IMG/VR virus record: IMGVR_UViG_3300033145_000307
Location: 1-61,950 of that record
Source of the DNA: a virus
Length of the DNA: 61,950 bases
Reading direction: 5' to 3' (one strand)
In this document: positions 23,432 through 29,939 of the stretch, in pieces
How positions within the stretch are numbered: the first letter of the stretch is position 1
Layout of the letters: each line of letters starts with the position of its first letter
The notes under the pieces: model-generated
Database searches by the model: none
What the model saw: the letters and a program-made list of their open reading frames with translations, nothing else
What the model was told of the DNA's origin: nothing
Position numbers and translations under genes: made by a program

Positions 23432-23551
23432 TTAATCCTCAAACAGTTCTTTTAGGTAATAAATTAAGCCTTCAAGGTCTTTAAAAACATTGGTTTCGGT
23501 TTCCGTTGACACGACAAACCCATTCTTTGCCTCAGTGATTACTATTTTCAC
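23432..23551 (-). CDS. NGFVV-motif mini-protein, 39 aa
   Basis: GTG start at 23551 after GGGGGAT. The whole protein is 'KIVITEAKNGFVVSTETETN' followed by 'VFKDLEGLIYYLKELFED'. It matches the C-terminal half of the 76-aa protein next to TerL in motif and order, so it is probably the minimal form of one small domain. Confidence 0.6.
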   Translation of the reverse strand: MKIVITEAKNGFVVSTETETNVFKDLEGLIYYLKELFED

Positions 23552-23616
23552 CTATCCCCCCTAAAAGTCATCAAAATCTACATAATATCTGTTATCAGAC
23601 CTTGCTTCTTGTATGC

Positions 23617-23691
23617 TTACCACTTGATAAGCTCTTGTAATAACATGCGATACGCTCGCTTAATCCTCGCAAACCAGTTAAAACAGTACAT
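23617..23691 (-). CDS. Possible mini-protein, 24 aa
   Basis: ATG at 23691 with AAGGGG about ten bases upstream. Aromatic and basic (MYCFNWFARIKRAYRMLL). It is the only open frame with a ribosome site in the 155-base gap between its neighbours; weak evidence. Confidence 0.3.
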   Translation of the reverse strand: MYCFNWFARIKRAYRMLLQELIKW

Positions 23692-23706
23692 TCCCTTGTA
23701 ACCCCT

Positions 23707-24141
23707 TCATGTTATTTTCTTCTGCCCCTGACCCTTCAGTTCTGCCACCTTGGACATCACAAGCATGAAGTATTCTTCACCAAAGATCAATTTGATTGCC
23801 TCCAACAGTTCAGGGGGAATCCCGATCTCAATTTGCTGTTTCTCGCTCCAACCCTCAAATCTCTGATATGCCAGCTTTGCAGCCGTGCTGTCACCCTTCG
23901 CAGCCTGTTTTAACACGCCCACGTCCGCCTTTGATAGGTGTGGGCTGTATTTCTTGCGCCTCATGTCAAGGGCTTCTGCCTCTATTTCGCTGAGTTCGTC
24001 AGGTGTAAAGCTCTGGTAAATGGTCTCCCCTCTTGCATATCCCAATATCTGCAAAGACATCTGTTCCCGATTTAAAAACTCCTTTTCTGGGTTTCCAAGC
24101 CATTCTAAAAGTTTAGCTTTATTTCTAATTTTAACAGCCAT
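23707..24141 (-). CDS. Small-terminase-like protein (phBC6A51-type), 144 aa
   Basis: The start at 24141 (MAVKIRNKAKLLEWLGNPE) excludes upstream frames that run through direct repeats. The middle, 'LSKADVGVLKQAAKGDSTAA' followed by 'KLAYQRFEGWSEKQ', matches the helical core of phBC6A51-type phage HTH proteins, often annotated as small terminases. It is 3.2 kb from TerL, in a separate block, so a small-terminase role is uncertain; a DNA-binding regulator is the alternative. No strong ribosome site precedes it. Confidence 0.6.
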   Translation of the reverse strand: MAVKIRNKAKLLEWLGNPEKEFLNREQMSLQILGYARGETIYQSFTPDELSEIEAEALDMRRKKYSPHLSKADVGVLKQAAKGDSTAAKLAYQRFEGWSEKQQIEIGIPPELLEAIKLIFGEEYFMLVMSKVAELKGQGQKKIT

Positions 24142-24174
24142 ATTTAATATTCTTTGTCTTTTCTTTAAAATCCT

Positions 24175-24253
24175 CAGGTAAAGAAAGTAGACTGAACAGG
24201 TAAAGAATAGTGTACTGAAACAGGTGTTTTCAGGTAAAGAAAGTAGACTGAAG
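24175..24253. repeat. Three direct repeats (iteron-like)
   Basis: Three copies of about 22 bases, CAGGTAAAGAAAGTAGACTG (24175), a variant CAGGTAAAGAATAGTGTACTG (first 20 bases shared in pattern; 24197) and an exact third copy (24231). A fourth partial CAGGT is at 24221. They lie between a small-terminase-like gene and a replication-type HTH gene, a fitting place for a replication origin or an operator array. Confidence 0.7.
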
Positions 24254-24303
24254 CCCTCTCGCAAATGCACTGTTTACGCTGTTTCATTTTGTCCCTATAA
24301 TAT

Positions 24304-24321
24304 AATAGGCCTGCGCCTATT
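24304..24321. promoter_or_regulatory. Perfect inverted repeat
   Basis: AATAGGC-CTGC-GCCTATT overlaps the 3' end of the winged-helix gene, next to the direct repeats. It could be an operator or part of an origin. The following ATATTATA is not a true T-run, so a terminator is unlikely. Confidence 0.5.
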
Positions 24322-24632
24322 CAAAATACCTTTAGTCTATATAAACTTTTATGTTTACTTCCTGTTGTGCCTTGAAAGTTCCCCTGCTTTATAACCTCTA
24401 TGAAATTATTATTAACCAATTCTTTAATGGCCTTAGAGAATGTTGGTTTTGAGATTCCCAAATTTGTGAGTTGACTATATGGACACTCAATAGTATTTGT
24501 GCCACTTTTGGGGATACGAGTTTTATATTTAAATCGAACGTGCCTTAAAAATATCTGATACACCCATCTGGCACTAAATGAGAGTTTTGCAAGTTTTATA
24601 AATAAATCATCTGGTATTGTTAAAAATCCCAA
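24321..24632 (-). CDS. Winged-helix replication-initiator-like protein, 103 aa
   Basis: A TTG start at 24632 follows GGGAG. It reads like the N-terminal DNA-binding domain of phage replication (O-type) proteins: 'IPDDLFIKLAKLSFSARWVYQIFLRHVRFKYKT', then 'YSQLTNLGISKPTFSKAIKELVNNNFIEV', an HTH and wing. The C-terminal part for host-helicase loading is missing here; a matching C-terminal-type domain is encoded alone at 30739-31305. It adjoins the direct repeats, so origin binding is inferred. Confidence 0.65.
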   Translation of the reverse strand: MGFLTIPDDLFIKLAKLSFSARWVYQIFLRHVRFKYKTRIPKSGTNTIECPYSQLTNLGISKPTFSKAIKELVNNNFIEVIKQGNFQGTTGSKHKSLYRLKVF

Positions 24633-24665
24633 GTGCGTCTCCCATAACGCTCCCGGTAAATGTTA

Positions 24666-24719
24666 CCAAGGGAGGCCGGATCAGGAAGTCCGGTTTTCGG
24701 TAGCTAACCTATCCCTTGG
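24666..24719 (-). ncRNA. Structured intergenic element (possible three-way junction)
   Basis: An 8-base outer stem (CCAAGGGA/TCCCTTGG) encloses an inner hairpin CCGGA/TCCGG with an 8-base loop, and on the minus strand a smaller GGT/ACC hairpin. It lies in the untranslated gap between two leftward genes, so it would be in the leader of the winged-helix gene. Known riboswitches do not match by eye. Confidence 0.45.
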
Positions 24720-24740
24720 CTTGTACTTGTTGCTTAGGCT

Positions 24741-24768
24741 GTTTGTTCGACCAGTCTAAACGACAAAC
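24741..24768 (-). other. Hairpin after the HTH/zinc-ribbon gene
   Basis: GTTTG...CAAAC plus TCG...CGA forms a bulged stem immediately after the stop of the HTH gene. It lacks a T-run, so it is a 3' stabiliser or processing site rather than a terminator. Confidence 0.4.
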
Positions 24769-24770
24769 TG

Positions 24771-25088
24771 TTAATTAACTTCTATCTCTTCATGGCAGAA
24801 CGGGCAACAATTGCCATTATTCCACCACGATCTCAGTCTTGCTATAGTTCCGCAGTTCTTACACGTCCTTGGATTGTTTAAAATTAAATGTGTTGGTGTA
24901 TTGTCTGGTGATACAATATCGCTTAGTTGTTGAGGTGAGGCTTTGGTTCGCTTGTTCTTGAGTTGCCTAACGCGCCTCCAAACGGTCATTGGCGATACAC
25001 GACAGGCTTTCGCCGTTTTGATTGGTGACATGCCCGAGATAAGACACGCTTTGATTTCGTTGTCTTTGTGTACCCCAAGATGTTGCAT
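24771..25088 (-). CDS. HTH and zinc-ribbon regulator, 105 aa
   Basis: An N-terminal resolvase-like HTH, 'IKACLISGMSPIKTAKACRV' then 'SPMTVWRRVRQLKNKR', is followed by a zinc ribbon (CKNCG ... CPFCH) at the C-terminus. I choose the ATG at 25088 because a near-consensus promoter ends 8 bases upstream, so the message is probably leaderless; longer in-frame starts would lie within or upstream of the promoter. It is the first leftward gene of the divergent control region and is probably the early regulator. Confidence 0.65.
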   Translation of the reverse strand: MQHLGVHKDNEIKACLISGMSPIKTAKACRVSPMTVWRRVRQLKNKRTKASPQQLSDIVSPDNTPTHLILNNPRTCKNCGTIARLRSWWNNGNCCPFCHEEIEVN

Positions 25089-25096
25089 GTTAAAAT

Positions 25097-25126
25097 ATAT
25101 TACACACACTCTATAGAAACTGTCAA
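25097..25126 (-). promoter_or_regulatory. Sigma-70-type promoter for the HTH regulator
   Basis: On the minus strand TTGACA (25126-25121), an 18-base spacer, then TAATAT (25102-25097). The start codon at 25088 falls where transcription should begin, giving a leaderless transcript. Confidence 0.7.
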
Positions 25127-25196
25127 GATTTATTATTTGCCTCATAGGTAACGGTGGGTGCCAGATAGTCAACTGATTATGCAAACCCTACCGCCT

Positions 25197-25216
25197 TGTG
25201 TCAACTTTCTGACACA
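25197..25216. promoter_or_regulatory. Inverted repeat in the divergent control region
   Basis: TGTGTCA-ACTTTC-TGACACA, perfect 7-base arms, lies upstream of the HTH promoter and of the rightward block. It is a good operator candidate for the HTH protein. Confidence 0.55.
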
Positions 25217-25321
25217 CATAATTACATATAATTACCAGTAACATGAAAATAAATATATTGTGCTAAATTGGTATGTTGTGGCTTGTTGTAAAACATTCAA
25301 AATAACGTGGCACGAATATTC

Positions 25322-25342
25322 CCCTTTATATATAGTAAAGGG
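25322..25342. promoter_or_regulatory. AT-rich inverted repeat before the rightward block
   Basis: CCCTTTA-TATATAG-TAAAGGG, perfect 7-base arms, 37 bases upstream of the first rightward start codon. It overlaps the likely promoter area (a TATAAC lies just downstream), so it may be an operator. No clear -35 was found. Confidence 0.5.
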
Positions 25343-25378
25343 TTTACATTATAACAAACAGCAAGGGAGGGAATTATT

Positions 25379-25609
25379 ATGATTACCAATACAAAACAGT
25401 TTTCTATAACAGGCATTTGCAAGAACGACATAATTGATAATTTTGCAGAAACACGCCGGGCAGATCAAGTCAAAGCTAAAGTGGACAAAATGACTGGTCA
25501 GGACATGATTCGCCTGGCAAGCATGTTGGAAGATGCGTATGTTGACCAGTTGCTTTGGGATAGCTTAACGGCTATCTTTGAAGAGCATTTTTTAAAACAG
25601 GAAGTGTAG
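25379..25609 (+). CDS. First gene of the rightward early block, 76 aa
   Basis: It follows AAGGGAGGG. Mostly helical: 'RADQVKAKVDKMTGQDMIRL', 'ASMLEDAYVDQLLWDSLTAI'. This has the shape of a small family of phage and plasmid proteins of unknown function; an early host-takeover role is possible. Confidence 0.65.
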   Translation: MITNTKQFSITGICKNDIIDNFAETRRADQVKAKVDKMTGQDMIRLASMLEDAYVDQLLWDSLTAIFEEHFLKQEV

Positions 25610-25620
25610 GAGACCAACCA

Positions 25621-25755
25621 ATGCCAAGACAACCACCAACAACAGAAGAACTCCGGAAGCTCCTGAAAGAGCTTGAGGCGGAGGTTAAGCTTTATAACTT
25701 ACTGTATGCAGACAAGGGAGGGAATAATCATGGAAGCCAAATTAACCCTAAATGA
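25621..25755 (+). CDS. Small helical protein, 44 aa
   Basis: ATG at 25621 after AGGAGACC. 'TTEELRKLLKELEAEVKLYN' is a short coiled coil. It overlaps the start of the radical SAM gene by 26 bases. Confidence 0.5.
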   Translation: MPRQPPTTEELRKLLKELEAEVKLYNLLYADKGGNNHGSQINPK

Positions 25756-26398
25756 TGTCATTATAGAGATCACTCGCCGGTGCAATCTACAATGTGAACA
25801 TTGCTTAAGGGGGAATGCTCAAAATATTGATATAAACACAAAGTTCATTGACGCTTTATTTGAACGGGTTGGCTATATCGGCTCACTTACAATCACAGGA
25901 GGGGAACCAGGACTAAGGCCAAAGCTAATTAATTACATTGTTGAGAGCGCCAAAGCCCACAATGTCGATATTGGTAGTTTTTATCTTGCAACAAACGGGA
26001 CACAGGCTTCTGATGATTTCATTTTAGCCCTCATTAAATTGTATTTGTATTGTTCAGACAATGAGACAACACAAGTTGAGATTTCAAACGATCAATATCA
26101 CGACAATAATGAAGAAGCAACGAGAAGGCTACAAGCCCTTGCTTTTGTTAACTATAAACAAGGAGATATTCTTGACAAATTTGTAATAGCAGAGGGTCGC
26201 GCTAAAGACTTTGGAGAAAACTATAAAACAGATTATGGTTTTGAAATCGATGAAGATTATATTGAGGGCACGGTATATTTAAATGCCTTGGGGAAAATTA
26301 TATCTGATTGTGACTGGAGTTATGAAAACCAAAGCGATCATTTTGTGTGTAATGTTAATAAATTGGCCTTAGATAAGCTTGAAAAATATACACCTTAA
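25730..26398 (+). CDS. Radical SAM enzyme, 222 aa
   Basis: The start at 25730 follows AAGGGAGGG. The 4Fe-4S motif CxxxCxxC is at C18/C22/C25 (RRCNLQCEHCLRG). 'SLTITGGEPGLRP' at about residues 54-66 is the glycine-rich SAM-contacting segment. The chain is short and lacks a full SPASM domain, though two cysteines near the C-terminus (SDCDW ... FVCNV) might bind a second cluster. Radical SAM enzymes catalyse difficult modifications through a 5'-deoxyadenosyl radical. In this early block of tiny proteins a small protein could be the substrate, but nothing shows that. An anaerobic host is hinted at. Confidence 0.8.
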   Translation: MEAKLTLNDVIIEITRRCNLQCEHCLRGNAQNIDINTKFIDALFERVGYIGSLTITGGEPGLRPKLINYIVESAKAHNVDIGSFYLATNGTQASDDFILALIKLYLYCSDNETTQVEISNDQYHDNNEEATRRLQALAFVNYKQGDILDKFVIAEGRAKDFGENYKTDYGFEIDEDYIEGTVYLNALGKIISDCDWSYENQSDHFVCNVNKLALDKLEKYTP

Positions 26399-26411
26399 GG
26401 GGGAAACAACC

Positions 26412-26624
26412 ATGTATAATGCGCTAAGAATTGTTGAGGCAGAATCGGTAGAAGATTATCTTGATCGATATTACAAAAAAGATCGTATGACAGACACACT
26501 GTTAGAATCTTACGAAAAAGAGTATAAAGAGAATGGCTATGTTTGTACAAGCCATCACGACAATGTAACGGGGGATTTTATCGCATGGCCGTCATATCCG
26601 AGCAAGACCATAGCAATACCTTAA
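26412..26624 (+). CDS. Small acidic protein, 70 aa
   Basis: Start at 26412 after AAGGGGG. Helical first half (YDL-type repeats 'VEDYLDRYYKKDRMTDTLLE'), then 'YVCTSHHDNVTGDFIAWP'. It directly follows the radical SAM gene and contains a Cys/His/His cluster, so it could be a partner or substrate; this is only positional. Confidence 0.55.
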   Translation: MYNALRIVEAESVEDYLDRYYKKDRMTDTLLESYEKEYKENGYVCTSHHDNVTGDFIAWPSYPSKTIAIP

Positions 26625-26638
26625 AGGAGGAGGGTGAA

Positions 26639-26806
26639 ATGCCAAGAAAGTTAATTAATCCAGCGTATGAGGCCCCGGAAAATAGTGTTGATCTTTTTGA
26701 TGCTGATCGAAAAAATGAATTTGGAGAAATGTATTGTGTAGCAGTGGCTATACTGCATTCACAAGTCGGTAGATATTGGAAACGTTACTTAAAGGAGGCC
26801 AAATGA
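26639..26806 (+). CDS. Small hypothetical protein, 55 aa
   Basis: ATG at 26639 after GGAGGAGGG. Begins 'MPRKLINPAYEAPENSVDLF', ends in a basic amphipathic helix. The end overlaps the next start by 4 bases. Confidence 0.55.
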   Translation: MPRKLINPAYEAPENSVDLFDADRKNEFGEMYCVAVAILHSQVGRYWKRYLKEAK

Positions 26807-27012
26807 CAATCTCAAAGACAGCATTAGGTAAAATCGCTCCGTTGTACTACGCAGGTCGATGCGATATCACCACGAAGGATCTTGAGTTGCTTCGTAGCAC
26901 GAAACAGTACGCAGACTACAAGAAAGCTAACGGTATCTTGCAAGCCGTGGAGTATACGCTTGCCAAGATTATTATTGACTTGGATGACGGATTGTTGGGG
27001 GGTGGGGAATGA
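26803..27012 (+). CDS. Small hypothetical protein, 69 aa
   Basis: ATG at 26803 after AAAGGAGG. It has 'GKIAPLYYAGRCDITTKDLE' and an acidic end with a Gly tract. ATGA overlaps couple it to both neighbours. Confidence 0.55.
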   Translation: MTISKTALGKIAPLYYAGRCDITTKDLELLRSTKQYADYKKANGILQAVEYTLAKIIIDLDDGLLGGGE

Positions 27013-27182
27013 AAAAGAAAAAGGTAAGTTATTTTGATGATGGAGTAAGAGCTATTGAAAACATGACAGCATCGGGCATCGGAAGGCAGGGACGCAGACA
27101 GCTTGCAGGGCGATTGTTTGGCAAAGGTCATGCGGGATGGCAGAAATACAAAGAGGCTGAGAAAATCCTCAAAAAAGACTGA
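27009..27182 (+). CDS. Small basic protein, 57 aa
   Basis: Its ATG overlaps the previous stop. Lys-rich at both ends with a central 'GIGRQGRRQLAGRLFGKG'. The basic, Gly-rich composition suggests nucleic-acid binding. Confidence 0.55.
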   Translation: MKKKKVSYFDDGVRAIENMTASGIGRQGRRQLAGRLFGKGHAGWQKYKEAEKILKKD

Positions 27183-27200
27183 CAAAGGGAGGTGAGCGCC

Positions 27201-27371
27201 ATGTTACAAGAAGATCAAGACTTCCTACAGCTTGTTTCAATCGTAACGTCACAGTTTGGCTGTACGATTGACAGCGTTGACGGTAGGACAATCAGCATAA
27301 CCTGTCCTACTAAAGACATTGAAGTTGCTTGCGCTCAGGCTATCGAGGAAATTATTGAAGGGGGTGGTTAA
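27201..27371 (+). CDS. Small acidic protein, 56 aa
   Basis: ATG at 27201 after GGGAGG. 'LQLVSIVTSQFGCTIDSVDG' then 'IEVACAQAIEEIIEGGG'. An alpha/beta mini-fold; not recognised. Confidence 0.55.
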   Translation: MLQEDQDFLQLVSIVTSQFGCTIDSVDGRTISITCPTKDIEVACAQAIEEIIEGGG

Positions 27372-27373
27372 TT

Positions 27374-27706
27374 ATGAGTGGAAAATATACACCAGGGCCG
27401 TGGAAAGTTTTTGTGGATGACGATGACGTTGTTGGCATTGAACATAAAGGAGGGGTTGTCTGCTCTACAATGGGAATAATTATTAAGGAAGATGAGGCTG
27501 ACAGTGCCAATCTATTGGCAGACGCGCGATTGATCGCAAAGTCTCCCGTTTTATTTGAAGCTTGCAAGGAGGCAATAGAGGTTCTTGACGATATTATAAA
27601 CGCGGCTGGTAACAATCAACCGTATACCGCAGAGGAATTGAGTGGTTTTGGAATAGAAGCGCTTGATAAACTCCAAGAGGCCATTGCAAACATAGAGGAA
27701 GAATAA
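27374..27706 (+). CDS. Conserved phage protein of the TPGPW type, 110 aa
   Basis: It has the widespread but uncharacterised layout: N-terminal 'YTPGPWKVFVDD', middle 'DSANLLADARLIAKSPVLFEACKEAIEVL', acidic helical end. Proteins like this occur in many phage early regions. Confidence 0.7.
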   Translation: MSGKYTPGPWKVFVDDDDVVGIEHKGGVVCSTMGIIIKEDEADSANLLADARLIAKSPVLFEACKEAIEVLDDIINAAGNNQPYTAEELSGFGIEALDKLQEAIANIEEE

Positions 27707-27854
27707 CCAAGCCCATCAACGGGGCCGACTAAACTTAAAACTACACCACCACAATTCCTGTGACGGACTAAAAGATTCCCTCCCTGCGCTCTCCGCCCCT
27801 GGCTCCGGTGTAGGCCAGTCCTCCAAGTTTCCAAAACTTATAGGAGGTAGTCCA
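27707..27854. other. Gene-free gap
   Basis: 148 bases between the TPGPW-type gene and the next start. I see no open frame with a ribosome site, hairpin with T-run or tRNA here. Confidence 0.5.
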
Positions 27855-28001
27855 ATGACAAAAAAAGAAATTAAACAGCGCATCATTGAAGCCTTTGCAA
27901 CTAAAAGGTGCTATGGTTTTCCGGGCCATGCACAAGAAGAGTGTTGTAATTGTGTTATCGTTGACAAGTGCGCTCGATATGTGAAGCGTACCAAGAAATA
28001 G
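27855..28001 (+). CDS. Small Cys-rich protein, 48 aa
   Basis: ATG at 27855 after AGGAGG. Basic ends and cysteines in 'CYGFPGHAQEECCNCVIVDKC', a possible zinc or iron site. Last gene of the rightward block. Confidence 0.6.
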   Translation: MTKKEIKQRIIEAFATKRCYGFPGHAQEECCNCVIVDKCARYVKRTKK

Positions 28002-28024
28002 GCCCTGGTCGGCCCCTAAACGAG

Positions 28025-28075
28025 AAAGCCGGAGACATCAATTATCAGTGTGCCTCCGGCTTTTTAGGTCAATAG
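28025..28075 (+). terminator. Rho-independent terminator of the rightward block
   Basis: AAAGCCGGAG...CTCCGGCTTT closes a 10-pair stem followed by TTTTT. It stops rightward transcription before the convergent leftward genes. Confidence 0.85.
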
Positions 28076-28107
28076 CATGTTATTTCTTTTTCATCGCATC
28101 GCCTCCT

Positions 28108-28524
28108 TCAAAATCCCCACCGTAGCGGACAACCGGCGGCCTTCCAATCTTTCACTATTTCCTGAATATCGAACAAAATCTGATAACTAACGTATTTTAT
28201 TTTGTTTTTAAAAATGCCCGTATATTCTCGATTTAATACTGGCTCTTGGTATTTCGTAAAAAACAATGGGGGGATCTCCACAAAAACAGCGTTTCTCCCT
28301 GCAAACATGGCTATTTCTCTTGCATCCCCTTCGGGCAACACCACCGTTAACAGGTGCCTATCTAACGGACATCCCGTGAATCCATATATTACACCTAACG
28401 GTAAGTTTGGTTGTTTTAATTCTTCCCTAATGTAATCAACCATATCAAGCCCAACTTCCCCTGGCGGTTCTTCCATGATAGAATCTGTGTATTTTGGTGT
28501 TCTAAAGTTTATTTTAAATTCCAC
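28108..28524 (-). CDS. Hypothetical protein, 138 aa
   Basis: GTG start at 28524 after GGAGGGAG. It has a beta-rich N-terminus, 'GVIYGFTGCPLDRHLLTVVLPEGDAREIAMFAG' split over strand and helix, and a helical basic end. Last gene of the long leftward block. Not recognised. Confidence 0.65.
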   Translation of the reverse strand: MEFKINFRTPKYTDSIMEEPPGEVGLDMVDYIREELKQPNLPLGVIYGFTGCPLDRHLLTVVLPEGDAREIAMFAGRNAVFVEIPPLFFTKYQEPVLNREYTGIFKNKIKYVSYQILFDIQEIVKDWKAAGCPLRWGF

Positions 28525-28535
28525 AACTCCCTCCT

Positions 28536-29132
28536 TTATTTCTTCTTTACAGGTTTCTTGGTTTTCACCTTCTTGTCGGTAGCCTTTAAAAAATTAACCG
28601 CGACAGCCTCAAGCTCCTTGAGCTTGGCCGCCATGTCTTGCTTGCTGAGATACAAGGTCACGTCTTCTTTGTTGGTCCACTCTGTTTCATCGTATGTCCA
28701 GAATACCTGTATAAAGCCATCTTCACTCACGGTGGCCATGGTGCGGCCCATGCGGTTTTTATACTCTACTTTCACCTTGTCGCCCACTTCATCAACAATT
28801 TTTATGTCTTGCTTTTCCCCATCTCGCACAACAAATCCATCACATTCCGACTTTTCTTCATTGGATGTTTGCTTTTTTATCGCCATAGCCACATATTCAT
28901 CCATTTGACAGACCGTTACAAGGGCCTGTGTATTCCCTTGGGGGTGCAACCGTTTGTTTAAAAATCCAATTCCGTTGGTTATGGTTATCATCAAAACAAA
29001 CAAAACCACACAAAACCCCGGAATAAGCTTTCTCCTTTTGTCCTTGCTTTTTGTAAGCTGTTGAATAGTAAAGATCCCAGAAAACAACAACATCGCCCAA
29101 AGCGCTATAAGCCCTAACGTAATCCAAAACAT
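28536..29132 (-). CDS. Membrane protein with a periplasmic or cytoplasmic beta domain, 198 aa
   Basis: Two membrane segments (about residues 4-25 and 38-58) precede a soluble domain with an SH3-like layout ('VGDKVKVEYKNRMGRTMATVSEDGFIQVF' split by turns) and a very Lys-rich tail. The ribosome site AAGGAGGG supports the start. An envelope accessory role is inferred; function unknown. Confidence 0.65.
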   Translation of the reverse strand: MFWITLGLIALWAMLLFSGIFTIQQLTKSKDKRRKLIPGFCVVLFVLMITITNGIGFLNKRLHPQGNTQALVTVCQMDEYVAMAIKKQTSNEEKSECDGFVVRDGEKQDIKIVDEVGDKVKVEYKNRMGRTMATVSEDGFIQVFWTYDETEWTNKEDVTLYLSKQDMAAKLKELEAVAVNFLKATDKKVKTKKPVKKK

Positions 29133-29251
29133 AACAATTCCCTCCTTCTTTCATTCTTGTTTTAACGGGCCAAATAGCCACGCTGTTGAATTACCTTGCT
29201 ACCCCCTTGGTTCTACTCCGTTGTGGCAACCTGCTCACGATTTAGCCCGTC
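29133..29251. other. Gene-free gap
   Basis: About 120 bases with no supported open frame. It contains the short direct repeat GTGAGACGGG twice next to the end of the coiled-coil gene. Confidence 0.4.
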
Positions 29252-29461
29252 TCACCCCGTCTCACAAGTTTCATTAATCCCCTCAAGCTCGCCCTTCAGC
29301 TTTTCCAGCCCAAGGATGCGACTTTCAAGCCTCTCAATTTCTTCCTCGTGAAGGGCGATACTTTTCTCAAGGCTTTTGATGTGGGCTTGTGCGACCTCTT
29401 TCTTTTCTGGCAATGGTGGTGGTTGGGTTGGTTGCCGATCTTCTGTTTTTATCCAATTCAT
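29252..29461 (-). CDS. Coiled-coil protein, 69 aa
   Basis: A Pro/Gln-rich N-terminus leads into a long coiled coil (HIKSLEKSIALHEEEIERLE SRILGLEKLKGEL, residues about 27-62). Its start overlaps the upstream stop (ATGA). A possible oligomerisation partner; unknown. Confidence 0.6.
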   Translation of the reverse strand: MNWIKTEDRQPTQPPPLPEKKEVAQAHIKSLEKSIALHEEEIERLESRILGLEKLKGELEGINETCETG

Positions 29462-29667
29462 AGCACCCTCCTACAGCCGGGGAAGTGCCCCTGCATGATC
29501 CGCGTGACTACATCCGTTTGAGATGTGTCAATCTTCCATTGACGAGGTAGCCGGGACGAAAAAAAATAGCACCCGTCCATTTGTTCCTCCCACATGGGAC
29601 AGTTCACGCACTCAGTGTTGGCGCATAGTTCCTTTAGCTCTGACAGCTTATAGTCTTTTAGTTTCAT
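29458..29667 (-). CDS. Cys-rich small protein, 69 aa
   Basis: The start at 29667 after AAGGGGGG excludes a longer frame that overlaps the next gene. 'CANTECVNCPMWEEQMDGC' gives four cysteines spaced for a metal site. The gene is coupled to the coiled-coil gene. Confidence 0.6.
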   Translation of the reverse strand: MKLKDYKLSELKELCANTECVNCPMWEEQMDGCYFFSSRLPRQWKIDTSQTDVVTRIMQGHFPGCRRVL

Positions 29668-29716
29668 TAGATATCCCCCCTTAATTTTAATTCGTGCGGT
29701 TGAGTTAAGTTTTGTT

Positions 29717-29905
29717 TTAATCGCATGCAACACGAAGGGCATAGTTAAGTTGCTCAACCAATGTCTTGTCTGTAGCATCGGGTAGTTTGCAATATGCGCC
29801 CCCTGGTCTTTCCAGTGAAACCCACGCTGCTCCATTCTCCATATCAAGGCTTAGCGTCCATCCTTCTGGCAATTCCCTACAGATTTTATTAATTATTTTT
29901 TCCAC
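29717..29905 (-). CDS. Small hypothetical protein, 62 aa
   Basis: GTG start at 29905 after AAGGAGG. 'ICRELPEGWTLSLDMENGAAWVSL' split into helix and strand. A compact alpha/beta fold common among small phage proteins; not recognised. Confidence 0.6.
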   Translation of the reverse strand: MEKIINKICRELPEGWTLSLDMENGAAWVSLERPGGAYCKLPDATDKTLVEQLNYALRVACD

Positions 29906-29939
29906 GCTTCCTCCTTAACTATATAGAATTGTTGCATTA

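Noticed and set aside
24175-24253. CRISPR-like repeat array
   Set aside because: Repeats are nearly back to back without uniform spacers, and no cas gene is present; they are iteron-like.
24142-24270. N-terminal extension of the small-terminase-like gene
   Set aside because: It is made from the direct repeats and has unlikely composition; the start at 24141 fits the family better.
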